A stretch of DNA of 64,000 nucleotides from the NCBI RefSeq assembly GCF_014779715.1, contig NZ_JACXYU010000011.1:123605-187604 (forward strand), written 5' to 3'. Within the stretch, counting starts at the first letter, position 1; each line of letters begins with the position of its first letter. Under the pieces are notes generated by a model. It was not told the DNA's origin. It made no database searches and was given only the letters and a program-made list of their open reading frames with translations. Source of the DNA: Streptomyces chumphonensis (GTDB lineage Bacteria > Actinomycetota > Actinomycetes > Streptomycetales > Streptomycetaceae). Positions 1 to 7,244 of the stretch are shown here, one piece after another. A program made the translations under genes and the position numbers.

Positions 1-1
1 G

Positions 2-400
2 GTGACGGCGTTCGTGGGCCATTCCGGCGTCGGCAAGACGACTCTGGTCAACGCCCTCGTACCGGAGCGCAGCCGGGCCACCGGGCACGTCAACGCGGTC
101 ACCGGACGCGGCCGCCACACGACGACGTCGGCGCTGGCGCTGCCCCTTCCGGACGGCGGGGGCTGGGTCATCGACACCCCCGGCGTGCGGTCCTTCGGGC
201 TGCACCACGTGGACCCGTCCCGCGTCATCCACGCCTTCCCCGACCTGGAACCGGGCACCGAGGGGTGCCCCCGGGCGTGCAGCCACGACGAGCCGGACTG
301 CGCGTTGGACGCCTGGGTCACCGAGGGCCACGCCGAACCGGCGCGGCTGTACTCCCTGCGCCGACTGCTGGCCGCCCGGGAACGCCGCGAGGGCGACTAG
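2..400 (+). CDS. rsgA: Ribosome small subunit-dependent GTPase A, C-terminal part
   Basis: This is the 3' part of a gene that begins upstream of the window; the first in-frame GTG is internal. The visible protein opens with the G1 loop GHSGVGKTTLVNAL, then the G3 motif DTPG, and ends with the RsgA zinc module (C-x3-C-x-H-x4-C, in CPRACSHDEPDC). RsgA/YjeQ is a circularly permuted GTPase that helps late maturation of the 30S subunit and leaves mature subunits on GTP hydrolysis. The N-terminal OB fold and the G4/G5 motifs lie outside the window. Identification is secure; the true start cannot be given. Confidence 0.93.
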   Translation: MTAFVGHSGVGKTTLVNALVPERSRATGHVNAVTGRGRHTTTSALALPLPDGGGWVIDTPGVRSFGLHHVDPSRVIHAFPDLEPGTEGCPRACSHDEPDCALDAWVTEGHAEPARLYSLRRLLAARERREGD

Positions 401-481
401 GGATCGTCGAGGCGCGCGGGAGAGGCGGGCGGGGGAACGGCCCGGGTGCTGGCCCCTCCGGGCGGAGTCCCGGTGGGGGCC

Positions 482-1084
482 TCATGGCCGACGGGTCGGC
501 GGGCCCGCGTCCGGGGCCGGTAGGCCCCCTCGGACGGAGGAGCCCGAGAGCAGCGCCGAGACGACGGCGGCGACGCGGGCCGGTGCGTCCGGTTCGGTCG
601 GCGGTACGACGACGTAGGAGAGGGCCAGCCGCAGCCCCGCCTCGCAGGCGCGGCGCAGCTCGGCACCCCCTTCACCGCTCAGGGCGTCGAGGATGCCGGC
701 GGCCAGCCGCTCGACCACCTGCGCGGGCGGGACCTCGGGGAGGGGCAACCGCGAGTTCCAGAAGCCGGTGAGCGCGGCGCGTACCAGCGGTTCCTCCCGC
801 GCCCGGCAGAGGATCCACACGGCGGCGGCGGCGCAGCACACGGCCGGGTCGCCGCCGCTGCGCCGGGCGGCGGTGACGGCGTCGGCGGCGCCCGTCACGA
901 AGCCGTCGACCTGGCGGGCCACGAGGGCGGCACCGAGGCCCTCCTTGGTGCGGAACTCGTTGTAGAGGGTCTGCCGGGAGACGCCGGCCGCCGCCGCGAC
1001 CTCGACCATGCGCACGGTCGCCCAGGGCTGCGCCGCCAGGGCCGACTGGGCGGCGATCAGCAAGGACTCACGGGCGCTCGGCAT
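482..1084 (-). CDS. TetR-family transcriptional regulator
   Basis: A 200-residue protein. Its N-terminal helix-turn-helix reads VEVAAAAGVSRQTLYNEFRTKEGL, about residues 26-49, in the typical TetR arrangement of a DNA-binding domain followed by a helical ligand-binding domain. The ATG at 1084 is chosen because GGGGAGGGG lies just upstream on the minus strand; the longer open frame further upstream runs antisense through hisN and is not credible. The gene is divergent from hisN, with 174 bp between the two starts, so it could act on that intergenic region. The ligand is unknown. The C terminus is rich in proline, arginine and glycine. Confidence 0.85.
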   Translation of the reverse strand: MPSARESLLIAAQSALAAQPWATVRMVEVAAAAGVSRQTLYNEFRTKEGLGAALVARQVDGFVTGAADAVTAARRSGGDPAVCCAAAAVWILCRAREEPLVRAALTGFWNSRLPLPEVPPAQVVERLAAGILDALSGEGGAELRRACEAGLRLALSYVVVPPTEPDAPARVAAVVSALLSGSSVRGGLPAPDAGPPTRRP

Positions 1085-1246
1085 GATCCCCTCCCCTGGC
1101 CGCGCGTCGGATGTGCGGCACAGGATCATGGCGGGGCCGGGGCAAGTCAAGACATCGGAAGGGTGACGTCCGTTCACCGTGCCCGCTCGCGACACGGGCA
1201 CGCGCCCGGACGGACGGCCCATGTGGCCGGGCCACCGCCCACTGGA

Positions 1247-1252
1247 TACTGT
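1247..1252 (+). promoter_or_regulatory. Candidate -10 element of hisN (leaderless start)
   Basis: TACTGT fits the actinobacterial TAnnnT -10 pattern and ends 6 nt before the hisN ATG. There is no purine-rich Shine-Dalgarno sequence, so transcription probably starts at or next to the start codon. No convincing -35 is visible. Confidence 0.4.
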
Positions 1253-1258
1253 TCGATC

Positions 1259-2065
1259 ATGCCGGACTATCACGATGATCTGCGTCTCGCCCACGTCCTG
1301 GCCGACGCCGCCGACGCCGCCACCATGGAGCGGTTCAAGGCGCTGGACCTCAAGGTCGAGACGAAACCGGACATGACGCCGGTCAGCGAGGCGGACAAGG
1401 CCGCCGAGGAACTGGTGCGCTCCTCGCTGCAGCGGGCCAGGCCCCGGGACGCCGTGCTCGGCGAGGAGTTCGGCACCGAGGGTTCCGGCCCCCGGCGGTG
1501 GGTCATCGACCCGATCGACGGCACGAAGAACTACGTGCGGGGCGTGCCGGTGTGGGCCACGCTCATCGCGCTGATGGAACGCGGTGAGGGCGGCGACCGG
1601 CCGGTCGTGGGCGTCGTGTCCGCCCCGGCGCTGCATCGCCGCTGGTGGGCGGCGCTCGGCAGCGGGGCGTACACCGGCCGCAGCCTCTCGTCGGCCTCGC
1701 GGATGCAGGTCTCCCGGGTGGCCCGGCTGCGGGACGCCTCGTTCGCTTACTCCTCGCTCTCCGGCTGGGAGGAGCGCGGTCGGCTGGGCGGGTTCCTCGA
1801 CCTGACCCGCACCGTGTGGCGCACCCGCGCCTACGGCGACTTCTGGCCGTACATGATGGTCGCCGAGGGCTCGGTGGACCTGTGCGCCGAGCCCGAGCTG
1901 TCCCTGTGGGACATGGCCGCGAACGCGATCATCGTGCAGGAGGCGGGAGGCACGTTCACCGGGCTCGACGGCCGACCCGGTCCGCACAGCGGTGACGCGG
2001 CGGCCTCCAACGGCCTCCTCCACCAGGAGATGCTGGCCTATCTCGGGGGGCGCACCGCCCGTTGA
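1259..2065 (+). CDS. hisN: Histidinol-phosphatase, inositol monophosphatase family
   Basis: A 268-residue member of the FIG/inositol monophosphatase superfamily. It carries the metal-site motifs GEEFG (about residues 61-65), DPIDGTKNY (about 85-93) and the C-terminal WDMAANAIIVQEAGG. In actinomycetes the enzyme with this pattern dephosphorylates L-histidinol phosphate in histidine synthesis using Mg2+. Related phosphatases (inositol, PAP) share the fold, so the substrate is assigned from family resemblance. The ATG at 1259 gives the canonical length; an extended frame from 1163 has no support. It lies 400 bp from the divergent TetR gene's body and is followed by a CBS-domain gene. In actinobacteria this gene is often close to rsgA, as here. 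Confidence 0.88.
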   Translation: MPDYHDDLRLAHVLADAADAATMERFKALDLKVETKPDMTPVSEADKAAEELVRSSLQRARPRDAVLGEEFGTEGSGPRRWVIDPIDGTKNYVRGVPVWATLIALMERGEGGDRPVVGVVSAPALHRRWWAALGSGAYTGRSLSSASRMQVSRVARLRDASFAYSSLSGWEERGRLGGFLDLTRTVWRTRAYGDFWPYMMVAEGSVDLCAEPELSLWDMAANAIIVQEAGGTFTGLDGRPGPHSGDAAASNGLLHQEMLAYLGGRTAR

Positions 2066-2131
2066 CGTGTCGGAGGGTCCGGGTGGCCGGATTCTCGTCG
2101 GAACGGGCGTCAGACGGGCTCGCACGCGGTC

Positions 2132-2160
2132 TTGTTGGGCGCCGGGGAGCGTGTGACTAT
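2132..2160 (+). promoter_or_regulatory. Candidate promoter of the CBS-domain gene
   Basis: TTGTTG (2132-2137) and GACTAT (2155-2160) are separated by 17 bp, a reasonable sigma70-like pair. Transcription would start about 80 bp before the CBS-domain ATG. Immediately downstream, 2173-2188, is a tandem octamer (GCTTGTGA twice). Confidence 0.4.
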
Positions 2161-2172
2161 GAAGACTCACCC

Positions 2173-2188
2173 GCTTGTGAGCTTGTGA
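2173..2188 (+). repeat. Tandem 8-bp direct repeat in the 5' leader of the CBS gene
   Basis: GCTTGTGA occurs twice back to back, just downstream of the candidate promoter at 2132-2160 and about 60 bp before the start of the CBS gene. Two head-to-tail octamers could be an operator, or simply a chance duplication. Confidence 0.45.
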
Positions 2189-2247
2189 ATCCGTTCTCGT
2201 GCCGACAGGACGGCTCCCGGCTCCGCCAAGGAGGTGGCACGACGACC

Positions 2248-2673
2248 ATGCCCATCCTCGTCCGCGACGCCATGACGACCCTGGTCCTCACCATCGGGCC
2301 CACCCACACCCTGCGCCAGGCGGCCTGCCTGATGGCGGGGCGCCGGGTGGGCGCAGCGGTGGTGTTCGACACCGACACCAGCGGGCTCGGCATCCTCACC
2401 GAGCGCGACGTCCTCAACTCCGTGGGCTGCGGCCAGGACCCCGACCGGGAGACCGCGCACGCCCACACCACGACCGCCGTGGTGTTCGCCTCACCGGACT
2501 GGACGCTGGAGGAGGCCGCAGGAGCGATGACCCGCGGCGGCTTCCGCCACCTGATCGTGCTCGACGACCGAGAACCGGTCGGCATCGTCTCCGTTCGCGA
2601 CATCGTCCGCTGCTGGACCCTGGCGAGCGGCGCCGCACCGGATCCTGCCCGGCCCGGCGCCGTCGCCGTGTGA
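2248..2673 (+). CDS. Two-CBS-domain protein
   Basis: A 141-residue protein made almost entirely of a CBS-domain pair: repeat 1 about residues 8-65 (AACLMAGRRVGAAVVF, GILTERDVL) and repeat 2 about 72-130 (AAGAMTRGGFRHLIVLDD, GIVSVRDIV). Such pairs bind adenine nucleotides, and stand-alone forms are usually energy or stress sensors that act through a partner. The ATG at 2248 is set by GGAGG at 2230-2234; the longer open frame to 2062 lacks one. Streptomyces carry many such small CBS proteins, and no specific partner can be named. The downstream katA gene is convergent. Confidence 0.85.
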   Translation: MPILVRDAMTTLVLTIGPTHTLRQAACLMAGRRVGAAVVFDTDTSGLGILTERDVLNSVGCGQDPDRETAHAHTTTAVVFASPDWTLEEAAGAMTRGGFRHLIVLDDREPVGIVSVRDIVRCWTLASGAAPDPARPGAVAV

Positions 2674-2688
2674 GCGCGGTCGAACGCG

Positions 2689-2736
2689 CCGGAGGGGCCG
2701 GAACACCGCACTGAGTGGCGGGTCCGGCCCCTCCGG
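2689..2736. terminator. Bidirectional hairpin between the CBS gene and katA
   Basis: A perfect 14-bp inverted repeat (2689-2702 with 2723-2736) and a 20-nt loop lies between the two convergent genes. No T-tract follows on either side, as is common for terminators in very G+C-rich actinomycetes. Confidence 0.65.
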
Positions 2737-2815
2737 CCTGGCGGCGGCGGTGACCCGCCGCGCAGGGCCTGGACCGCGGCGGACGACCGCTCGCCGCGGT
2801 CAGTGGCGTGGCGCG

Positions 2816-4282
2816 TCAGCCACGCAGCGCCCCGACGGCCGCCTCCAGACGCTTGCCGTAGTCCTCGTCGGCCCGGCGGAAGTTCTCGATGGCGCGCTGC
2901 GCGATGTCGTCGCGCGAGACCTGGGCGATGAAGCCGGCCAGGTTGCCGATCAGGCGCTCCTTCTCGTCCTCCGACATCAGCCGGTACAGGTTGCCCGCCT
3001 GGACGAAGTCGTCGTCCTCGGCGTGCGCCGGCGCCTCGTGCTCGCCGGTGACCCCCGAGACGGGCAGCGGCTCCCACAGCGGGCGGCCGGTCTCGAAGGG
3101 ACCGCCGAAGCTGTTCGGCTCGTAGTTCTTCGCCCGGCCGTGCCGGCCGTCGTACATGACGCCGTCGCGCCCGTGGCTGCGGGCCTCGCCGGCCTTAGGG
3201 CGGTTGACCGGCAGGTGGTCGGCGTTGATGCCGACGCGGTAGCGGTGCGCGTCGCCGTAGGCGAACAGGCGCCCCTGGAGCATCTTGTCCGGGGAGGGGC
3301 CGATACCGGGCACGAAGTGGTGCGGGGAGAAGATCGACTGCTCGACCTCGGCGAAGATGTTCTCCGGGTTGCGGTTGAGCTCCAGCTTGCCGATCTCGAC
3401 GCAGGGGTAGTCGGCGTGCGGCCACACCTTCGTCAGGTCGAACGGGTTGAAGCGGTAGGAGGCGGCCTCGGCCGCCGGCATGATCTGGACGGAGACCGTC
3501 CAGCTCGGGTAGTCGCCTCGCTCGATCGACTCCCGCAGGTCACGCTGGTGGCTGTCCGGGTCCTTGCCCGCGAGGACGTCGGCCTCGTCCTGGGTCAGGC
3601 ACTCGATGCCCTGGTCGGTCTTGAAGTGGTACTTGACCCAGAAGACCTCGCCGGCCTCGTTGGTCCACTGGAAGGTGTGGGAGCCGAAGCCGTCCATGTG
3701 GCGGTAGGAGGCGGGGATGCCCCGGTCACCGAAGAGCCAGGTCACCTGGTGCGTGGACTCCGGCGACAGGCCCCAGAAGTCCCAGACGTTGTCCGCCTCC
3801 TGCGAGCCCGTGTACGGGTCGCGCTTCTGGGTGTGGATGAAGTCGGGGAACTTGATGGCGTCCTTGATGAAGAACACCGGGGTGTTGTTGCCGACGAGGT
3901 CGTAGTTGCCCTCTTCGGTGTAGAACTTCAGCGCGAAGCCGCGCGGGTCCCGGACGGCGTCGGCCGCGCCGAGGTTCCCGGCCACCGTCGAGAAGCGCAG
4001 GAAGACCTCGGTCTGCTTGCCGATCTCGGAGAGGAACGCCGCCCGGGTGTAGGGGGTCACGTCGGCGGTCACGGTGAAGGTGCCGTAGGCACCGGCGCCC
4101 CGCGCGTGCACGATCCGCTCCGGGATCCGCTCGCGGTTGAAGTGGGCCAGCTTCTCCAGGAGGAGCTGGTCCTGCACCAGGACGGGACCGCCCACGCCCG
4201 CCGTCTGGCTGTTCTGGTTGTCCGCGACGGGAGCACCGGCCTCCGTGGTCAGCGGACCGGTCGTCTCGCTCTGAGCAGTCAC
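2816..4282 (-). CDS. katA: Monofunctional heme catalase
   Basis: A 488-residue small-subunit catalase, which dismutates hydrogen peroxide. Visible are the distal-histidine region RERIPERIVHARGAGAYGTF near the N terminus, the distal asparagine segment GNNTPVFFIKD, and the proximal heme-tyrosine segment RLFAYGDAHRYRVG about residues 330-343. Two in-frame GTG codons compete as start, at 4288 and 4282. AGGAGG lies one base before the first and seven before the second, so 4282 is preferred. The gene is divergent from a Fur-family regulator, the standard catalase/CatR pairing in Streptomyces, and a promoter with an overlapping inverted repeat lies between them. Confidence 0.95.
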   Translation of the reverse strand: MTAQSETTGPLTTEAGAPVADNQNSQTAGVGGPVLVQDQLLLEKLAHFNRERIPERIVHARGAGAYGTFTVTADVTPYTRAAFLSEIGKQTEVFLRFSTVAGNLGAADAVRDPRGFALKFYTEEGNYDLVGNNTPVFFIKDAIKFPDFIHTQKRDPYTGSQEADNVWDFWGLSPESTHQVTWLFGDRGIPASYRHMDGFGSHTFQWTNEAGEVFWVKYHFKTDQGIECLTQDEADVLAGKDPDSHQRDLRESIERGDYPSWTVSVQIMPAAEAASYRFNPFDLTKVWPHADYPCVEIGKLELNRNPENIFAEVEQSIFSPHHFVPGIGPSPDKMLQGRLFAYGDAHRYRVGINADHLPVNRPKAGEARSHGRDGVMYDGRHGRAKNYEPNSFGGPFETGRPLWEPLPVSGVTGEHEAPAHAEDDDFVQAGNLYRLMSEDEKERLIGNLAGFIAQVSRDDIAQRAIENFRRADEDYGKRLEAAVGALRG

Positions 4283-4330
4283 TCTCACGCCTCCTGCGTC
4301 TGTCCTGTCCCTTGGCTGTCGCCGACGCCG

Positions 4331-4359
4331 AGCCTACATTAGACTCAATCCAAGTCAAG
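4331..4359 (-). promoter_or_regulatory. katA promoter with overlapping inverted-repeat operator (candidate CatR box)
   Basis: Read on the minus strand, TTGACT (4353-4358) and TAGGCT (4331-4336) with a 16-bp spacer form a good promoter for katA. An imperfect inverted repeat, TTAGACT-N7-AGTCAAG on the plus strand (4339-4359), covers the -35 and spacer. That is where a Fur-type peroxide repressor such as the adjacent CatR would be expected to block RNA polymerase. The assignment to CatR rests on position and symmetry only. Confidence 0.6.
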
Positions 4360-4439
4360 ATGAATATGAAACTCGTACAGTGTCCGACCAGGCGGGAGCC
4401 ACTGTTAAGCTGGCCCCACCTGAACGATGGGTGGAATCG

Positions 4440-4859
4440 ATGAGTGACCTTCTGGACCGACTGCGCGATCGCGGCTGGCGGCTCACCGCGCAACGGCGCG
4501 TCGTCGCCGAGGTCCTCGACGGTGACCACGTGCACTACACCGCCGACGAGGTGCACGCCCGCGCCGCCGAGAAGCTTCCTGAGATCGCTCGCGCGACGGT
4601 CTACAACACCCTGAGCGAACTCGTGGCGCTCGGCGAGGTGATCGAGGTCAGCACGGACGGGCGGGCCAAGCGCTACGACCCGAACGCCCACCACACCCAT
4701 CAGCACCTGGTGTGCTCCCGCTGCGGCACCATCCGCGACGTGCACCCGGCCTCGGATCCGCTGGGCTCCCTCCCCGAGAGCGAGCGCTACGGGTTCAGCA
4801 TCTCCGAGGCGTCCGTGATCTACCGGGGTGTGTGCCCCACCTGCGCCACCGCGGCGTAA
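4440..4859 (+). CDS. catR: Fur-family peroxide-responsive repressor (CatR/FurA/PerR type)
   Basis: A 139-residue Fur-family protein. It has a winged helix at residues 1-80 (RGWRLTAQRRVVAEVL, RATVYNTLSELVALGEV) and a C-terminal metal domain with HHTHQH at 84-89 and two CxxC zinc pairs (C92/C95 and C132/C135). In Streptomyces the regulator divergent from a catalase represses it and itself until peroxide oxidises the metal site. The ATG at 4440 gives the usual N terminus beginning close to the first helix; a GTG 20 codons upstream has no ribosome site. This is more likely a peroxide sensor than an iron or zinc regulator because of its neighbour. Confidence 0.88.
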   Translation: MSDLLDRLRDRGWRLTAQRRVVAEVLDGDHVHYTADEVHARAAEKLPEIARATVYNTLSELVALGEVIEVSTDGRAKRYDPNAHHTHQHLVCSRCGTIRDVHPASDPLGSLPESERYGFSISEASVIYRGVCPTCATAA

Positions 4860-4963
4860 CGCCCCTCGGCGAGCGGAGCACCGGGCACCTCCGTCGGGCC
4901 GGAGACCCTCACCCGACGCCGCCGCACACCACCCCGTGCGCCGGAGCCCCGGGCCAGGCGTGG

Positions 4964-5006
4964 AAAAAGCCGGTGGCCCGGAACCTTGCGGTTCCGGGCC
5001 ACCGGC
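4964..5006 (-). terminator. Rho-independent terminator of the first initiator tRNA
   Basis: A perfect 16-bp stem (4969-4984 with 4991-5006), a 6-nt loop, and five T residues on the minus strand (4964-4968) lie immediately after the tRNA 3' end. This is the most classical intrinsic terminator in the window. Confidence 0.9.
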
Positions 5007-5012
5007 TTGCAG

Positions 5013-5086
5013 TAGCGGGGACAGGATTTGAACCTGCGACCTCTGGGTTATGAGCCCAGCGAGCTACCGAGCTGCTCCACCCCGCG
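5013..5086 (-). tRNA. Initiator tRNA-Met (CAU), copy 1
   Basis: A 74-nt cloverleaf with anticodon CAT. It has the three consecutive G:C pairs in the anticodon stem (CTGGG/CCCAG) that define initiator tRNA, and the first acceptor base C does not pair with base 72 (T), also an initiator trait. CCA is not encoded. The T-loop GTTCAAATC is standard. It is identical over its length to the copy at 7107-7180. Confidence 0.95.
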
Positions 5087-5100
5087 TCGTTGTGGTCCTC

Positions 5101-5130
5101 ACTCTAGCCGTGGGGTGACGACCAGCGCAA
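5101..5130 (-). promoter_or_regulatory. Promoter of initiator tRNA copy 1
   Basis: On the minus strand TTGCGC (5125-5130), an 18-bp spacer and TAGAGT (5101-5106) end 14 bp before the tRNA 5' end. That is the expected geometry for a stable-RNA promoter in Streptomyces. Confidence 0.65.
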
Positions 5131-5154
5131 ATCAAGACGACGGCGGGGTTCGGC

Positions 5155-6921
5155 TCACGCGGACAGCTCGGAGTGCAGGGCGTCGCTGAGCCGGGCGGCG
5201 CGCTCCGCCACAGCGGCCGGGCCCAGCTCGACCGCACGGGCGCACCAGCGTCGGCTCTCGGCCAGCTCGTTGCGCCGGGCCGTGAGCAGCGCCAGCTGCA
5301 ACGCCGCCCGGCCGTGGCCGGCCTCCGCCGCACGGGCCCACCACAACGCCGCCTCGGGCTCGGCACCCTCGCGCACCAGCAGCAGTCCCAGGTTGAAGGC
5401 ACCGCTGGAGCTGCCCTCCTCCGCCGCCGTGCGGTACCAGCGCGCGGCCTCCACGACGTCGCCGCGCGCGGCCGCACACAGGCCGACCCGCACCTGCGCC
5501 CGACGGTGACCGGCCCCGGCCGCGTCGGCGTACCACCGCTCGTACTCCGGCACACCCTCCTGCGGCGGCCCGCCCGCGCTGCGGTGCTCCAGCAGCGAGG
5601 CCAACCGGAACGCCCCCTCCACGCTGCCGCCCTCCGCCGCACGACGCAGCACGTGCTCGGCCGCGTTCTCGTCGCCCTCGCGCAGGAGCGAGCCGCCGAC
5701 CTGCAGCGCGGCCTCCGCGTGCCCCGCCTCGGCCGCCTGCCGGTACCACCGCATGGCCTCGTCCAGCGCCCCGCGACCGGAGTGCAGGATGCCCAGGTTG
5801 AAGGCGGCGTCCACGCTGCCCCCCTCGGCGGCCTTGGAGAACCACGGCTCCGCACCGTCGGTGTCGCCCCGCTGGAGGAGGAGCACGGCCAGGGCGTTGG
5901 CCGCCTCGGTGTGCCCGGCGTAGGCCGCCTTGCGGTACCACTGCTCAGCCTGCGCCTCGCGGCCCTGGCCGGCGCAGAGCAGGCCGAGGTTGAAGGCACC
6001 GTTGATGTCACCGGCCTCCAGGGCCGCCACGTACCAGCGCTCCGCCTCCGGCCGCTGACCCCGTTCGGCGTGGAGAGCACCGAGAGCATTGGCGGCGTTT
6101 CCGTCACCCTCGCGGGCGGCACGGCGCCACCATTCCTCCGCGGCCTCCTCGTTGCCCGCGTCACGGAGCAGGAAGCCGAGCGCACACGCCGCGCCGGGCT
6201 CCCCCTCACCGGCGGCGATCAGGTACCAGCGTCCTGCCTCCCGGGTGTCGCCCCGCTCCTCCAGGAGCACGCCGAGGTGCAGCGCGGCACCGCTGTGACC
6301 CCGTGAGGCGGCCTGCCGGAACCACGGTTCGGCCGTCTGCGCGCCCCTGTCGGAGTCGGTCAGCAGGTGCAGTGCGACCCGGTGGGCGGCCTCGCGGTGG
6401 CCGCCTTCGGCGGCGGCCCTGAACCAGGCCTCGGCACCGTCCTCGCCACGGTGGTCGAGCAGGTCGGCCAGGGCGTAGGCGCCCAGCGTGTGCCCGGCCT
6501 CGGCCGACTGCCGCAGCCAGTAGCACGCGGCGGACTCGTCACCGCGCTCGCGGTGGTACCTGCCCAGGGCGTGAGCGGCGGCGGCGGATCCGGCCACGGC
6601 CGCGCTGCGCCAGCACGCGGCGGCATCCTCGGCGCGACCACGCTGGTGCAGCAGGACGCCCAGGTTGTTCACGGCCGCCCGGTCCCCCGCCGCGGCGGCA
6701 GCCCTCAGGTGCGGCTCGGCCTCGTCGAGCTCTCCCCGCCGCAGCAGGTCCGCGCCGAGCGCGCTCAGCGCCGGCACACCGTGGACCGGTGAGGACGTCG
6801 CTCGCGCCGCTGCCACGGATGCGACGGCGAGGACGTTCCGGGCGTCATCGACCTCGGCGACATGTGGGGCGTCCCGGCGCTCCGCGCCGTCAAGCCTCGT
6901 CATCTCCCCCATAACGTCCAT
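5155..6921 (-). CDS. Sel1-like/TPR repeat protein
   Basis: A 588-residue soluble protein built from a long tandem array of about 36-residue Sel1-like helical repeats, recognisable by recurring GAFNLGLL, AAFNLGIL and EAANALAVL cores followed by a short loop and an alanine-rich helix ending in AAEAG. The array starts near residue 55 and runs to the C terminus. No catalytic domain is present, so it is probably an adaptor or scaffold; no partner is evident. The ATG at 6921 has AGGTGG eight bases upstream; an ATG at 6963 is possible but unsupported. The gene sits between two identical initiator tRNA genes on the same strand. Confidence 0.85.
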   Translation of the reverse strand: MDVMGEMTRLDGAERRDAPHVAEVDDARNVLAVASVAAARATSSPVHGVPALSALGADLLRRGELDEAEPHLRAAAAAGDRAAVNNLGVLLHQRGRAEDAAACWRSAAVAGSAAAAHALGRYHRERGDESAACYWLRQSAEAGHTLGAYALADLLDHRGEDGAEAWFRAAAEGGHREAAHRVALHLLTDSDRGAQTAEPWFRQAASRGHSGAALHLGVLLEERGDTREAGRWYLIAAGEGEPGAACALGFLLRDAGNEEAAEEWWRRAAREGDGNAANALGALHAERGQRPEAERWYVAALEAGDINGAFNLGLLCAGQGREAQAEQWYRKAAYAGHTEAANALAVLLLQRGDTDGAEPWFSKAAEGGSVDAAFNLGILHSGRGALDEAMRWYRQAAEAGHAEAALQVGGSLLREGDENAAEHVLRRAAEGGSVEGAFRLASLLEHRSAGGPPQEGVPEYERWYADAAGAGHRRAQVRVGLCAAARGDVVEAARWYRTAAEEGSSSGAFNLGLLLVREGAEPEAALWWARAAEAGHGRAALQLALLTARRNELAESRRWCARAVELGPAAVAERAARLSDALHSELSA

Positions 6922-7065
6922 CGTCGCACCACCTGCAACCCGGGTACATCTGATATGCCGCAACCCGAGAGGTCGCTTCGGCGTTTTGTCGACTTCCCGA
7001 TATGACGAGAGTTCAAACTCCTTCGTGCGAGGAAGAGTTGGCGCTCCTCATTGACTCGGAACAGC

Positions 7066-7100
7066 GGAAGGGCCCGGAGTCGATGACTCCGGGCCCTTCC
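7066..7100 (-). terminator. Hairpin terminator of the second initiator tRNA
   Basis: A perfect 16-bp stem (7066-7081 with 7085-7100) and a 3-nt loop begin six bases after the tRNA 3' end. The following minus-strand sequence has only a weak T-tract. The stem sequence differs from the terminator of copy 1 although the tRNAs are identical. Confidence 0.75.
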
Positions 7101-7106
7101 GTGCAG

Positions 7107-7180
7107 TAGCGGGGACAGGATTTGAACCTGCGACCTCTGGGTTATGAGCCCAGCGAGCTACCGAGCTGCTCCACCCCGCG
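7107..7180 (-). tRNA. Initiator tRNA-Met (CAU), copy 2
   Basis: Identical over 74 nt to the gene at 5013-5086, including the three G:C pairs of the anticodon stem and the unpaired first base. A minus-strand TAGTGT (7195-7200) lies 14 bp upstream and could be a -10 element, but no matching -35 is seen. Read-through from the UPF0182 gene that ends 64 bp upstream is an alternative source of transcription. Confidence 0.95.
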
Positions 7181-7244
7181 CCGTTGTGTAGACCACACTA
7201 CCACGGCGCGGGGCGGCCCCTTCAGCACGGCCGCGTGCCCTCGG

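Noticed and set aside
5013..7180. tRNA genes as attachment sites for an integrative element
   Set aside because: No integrase, no direct repeat of the tRNA 3' end with foreign DNA, and the region between is a normal Streptomyces gene.
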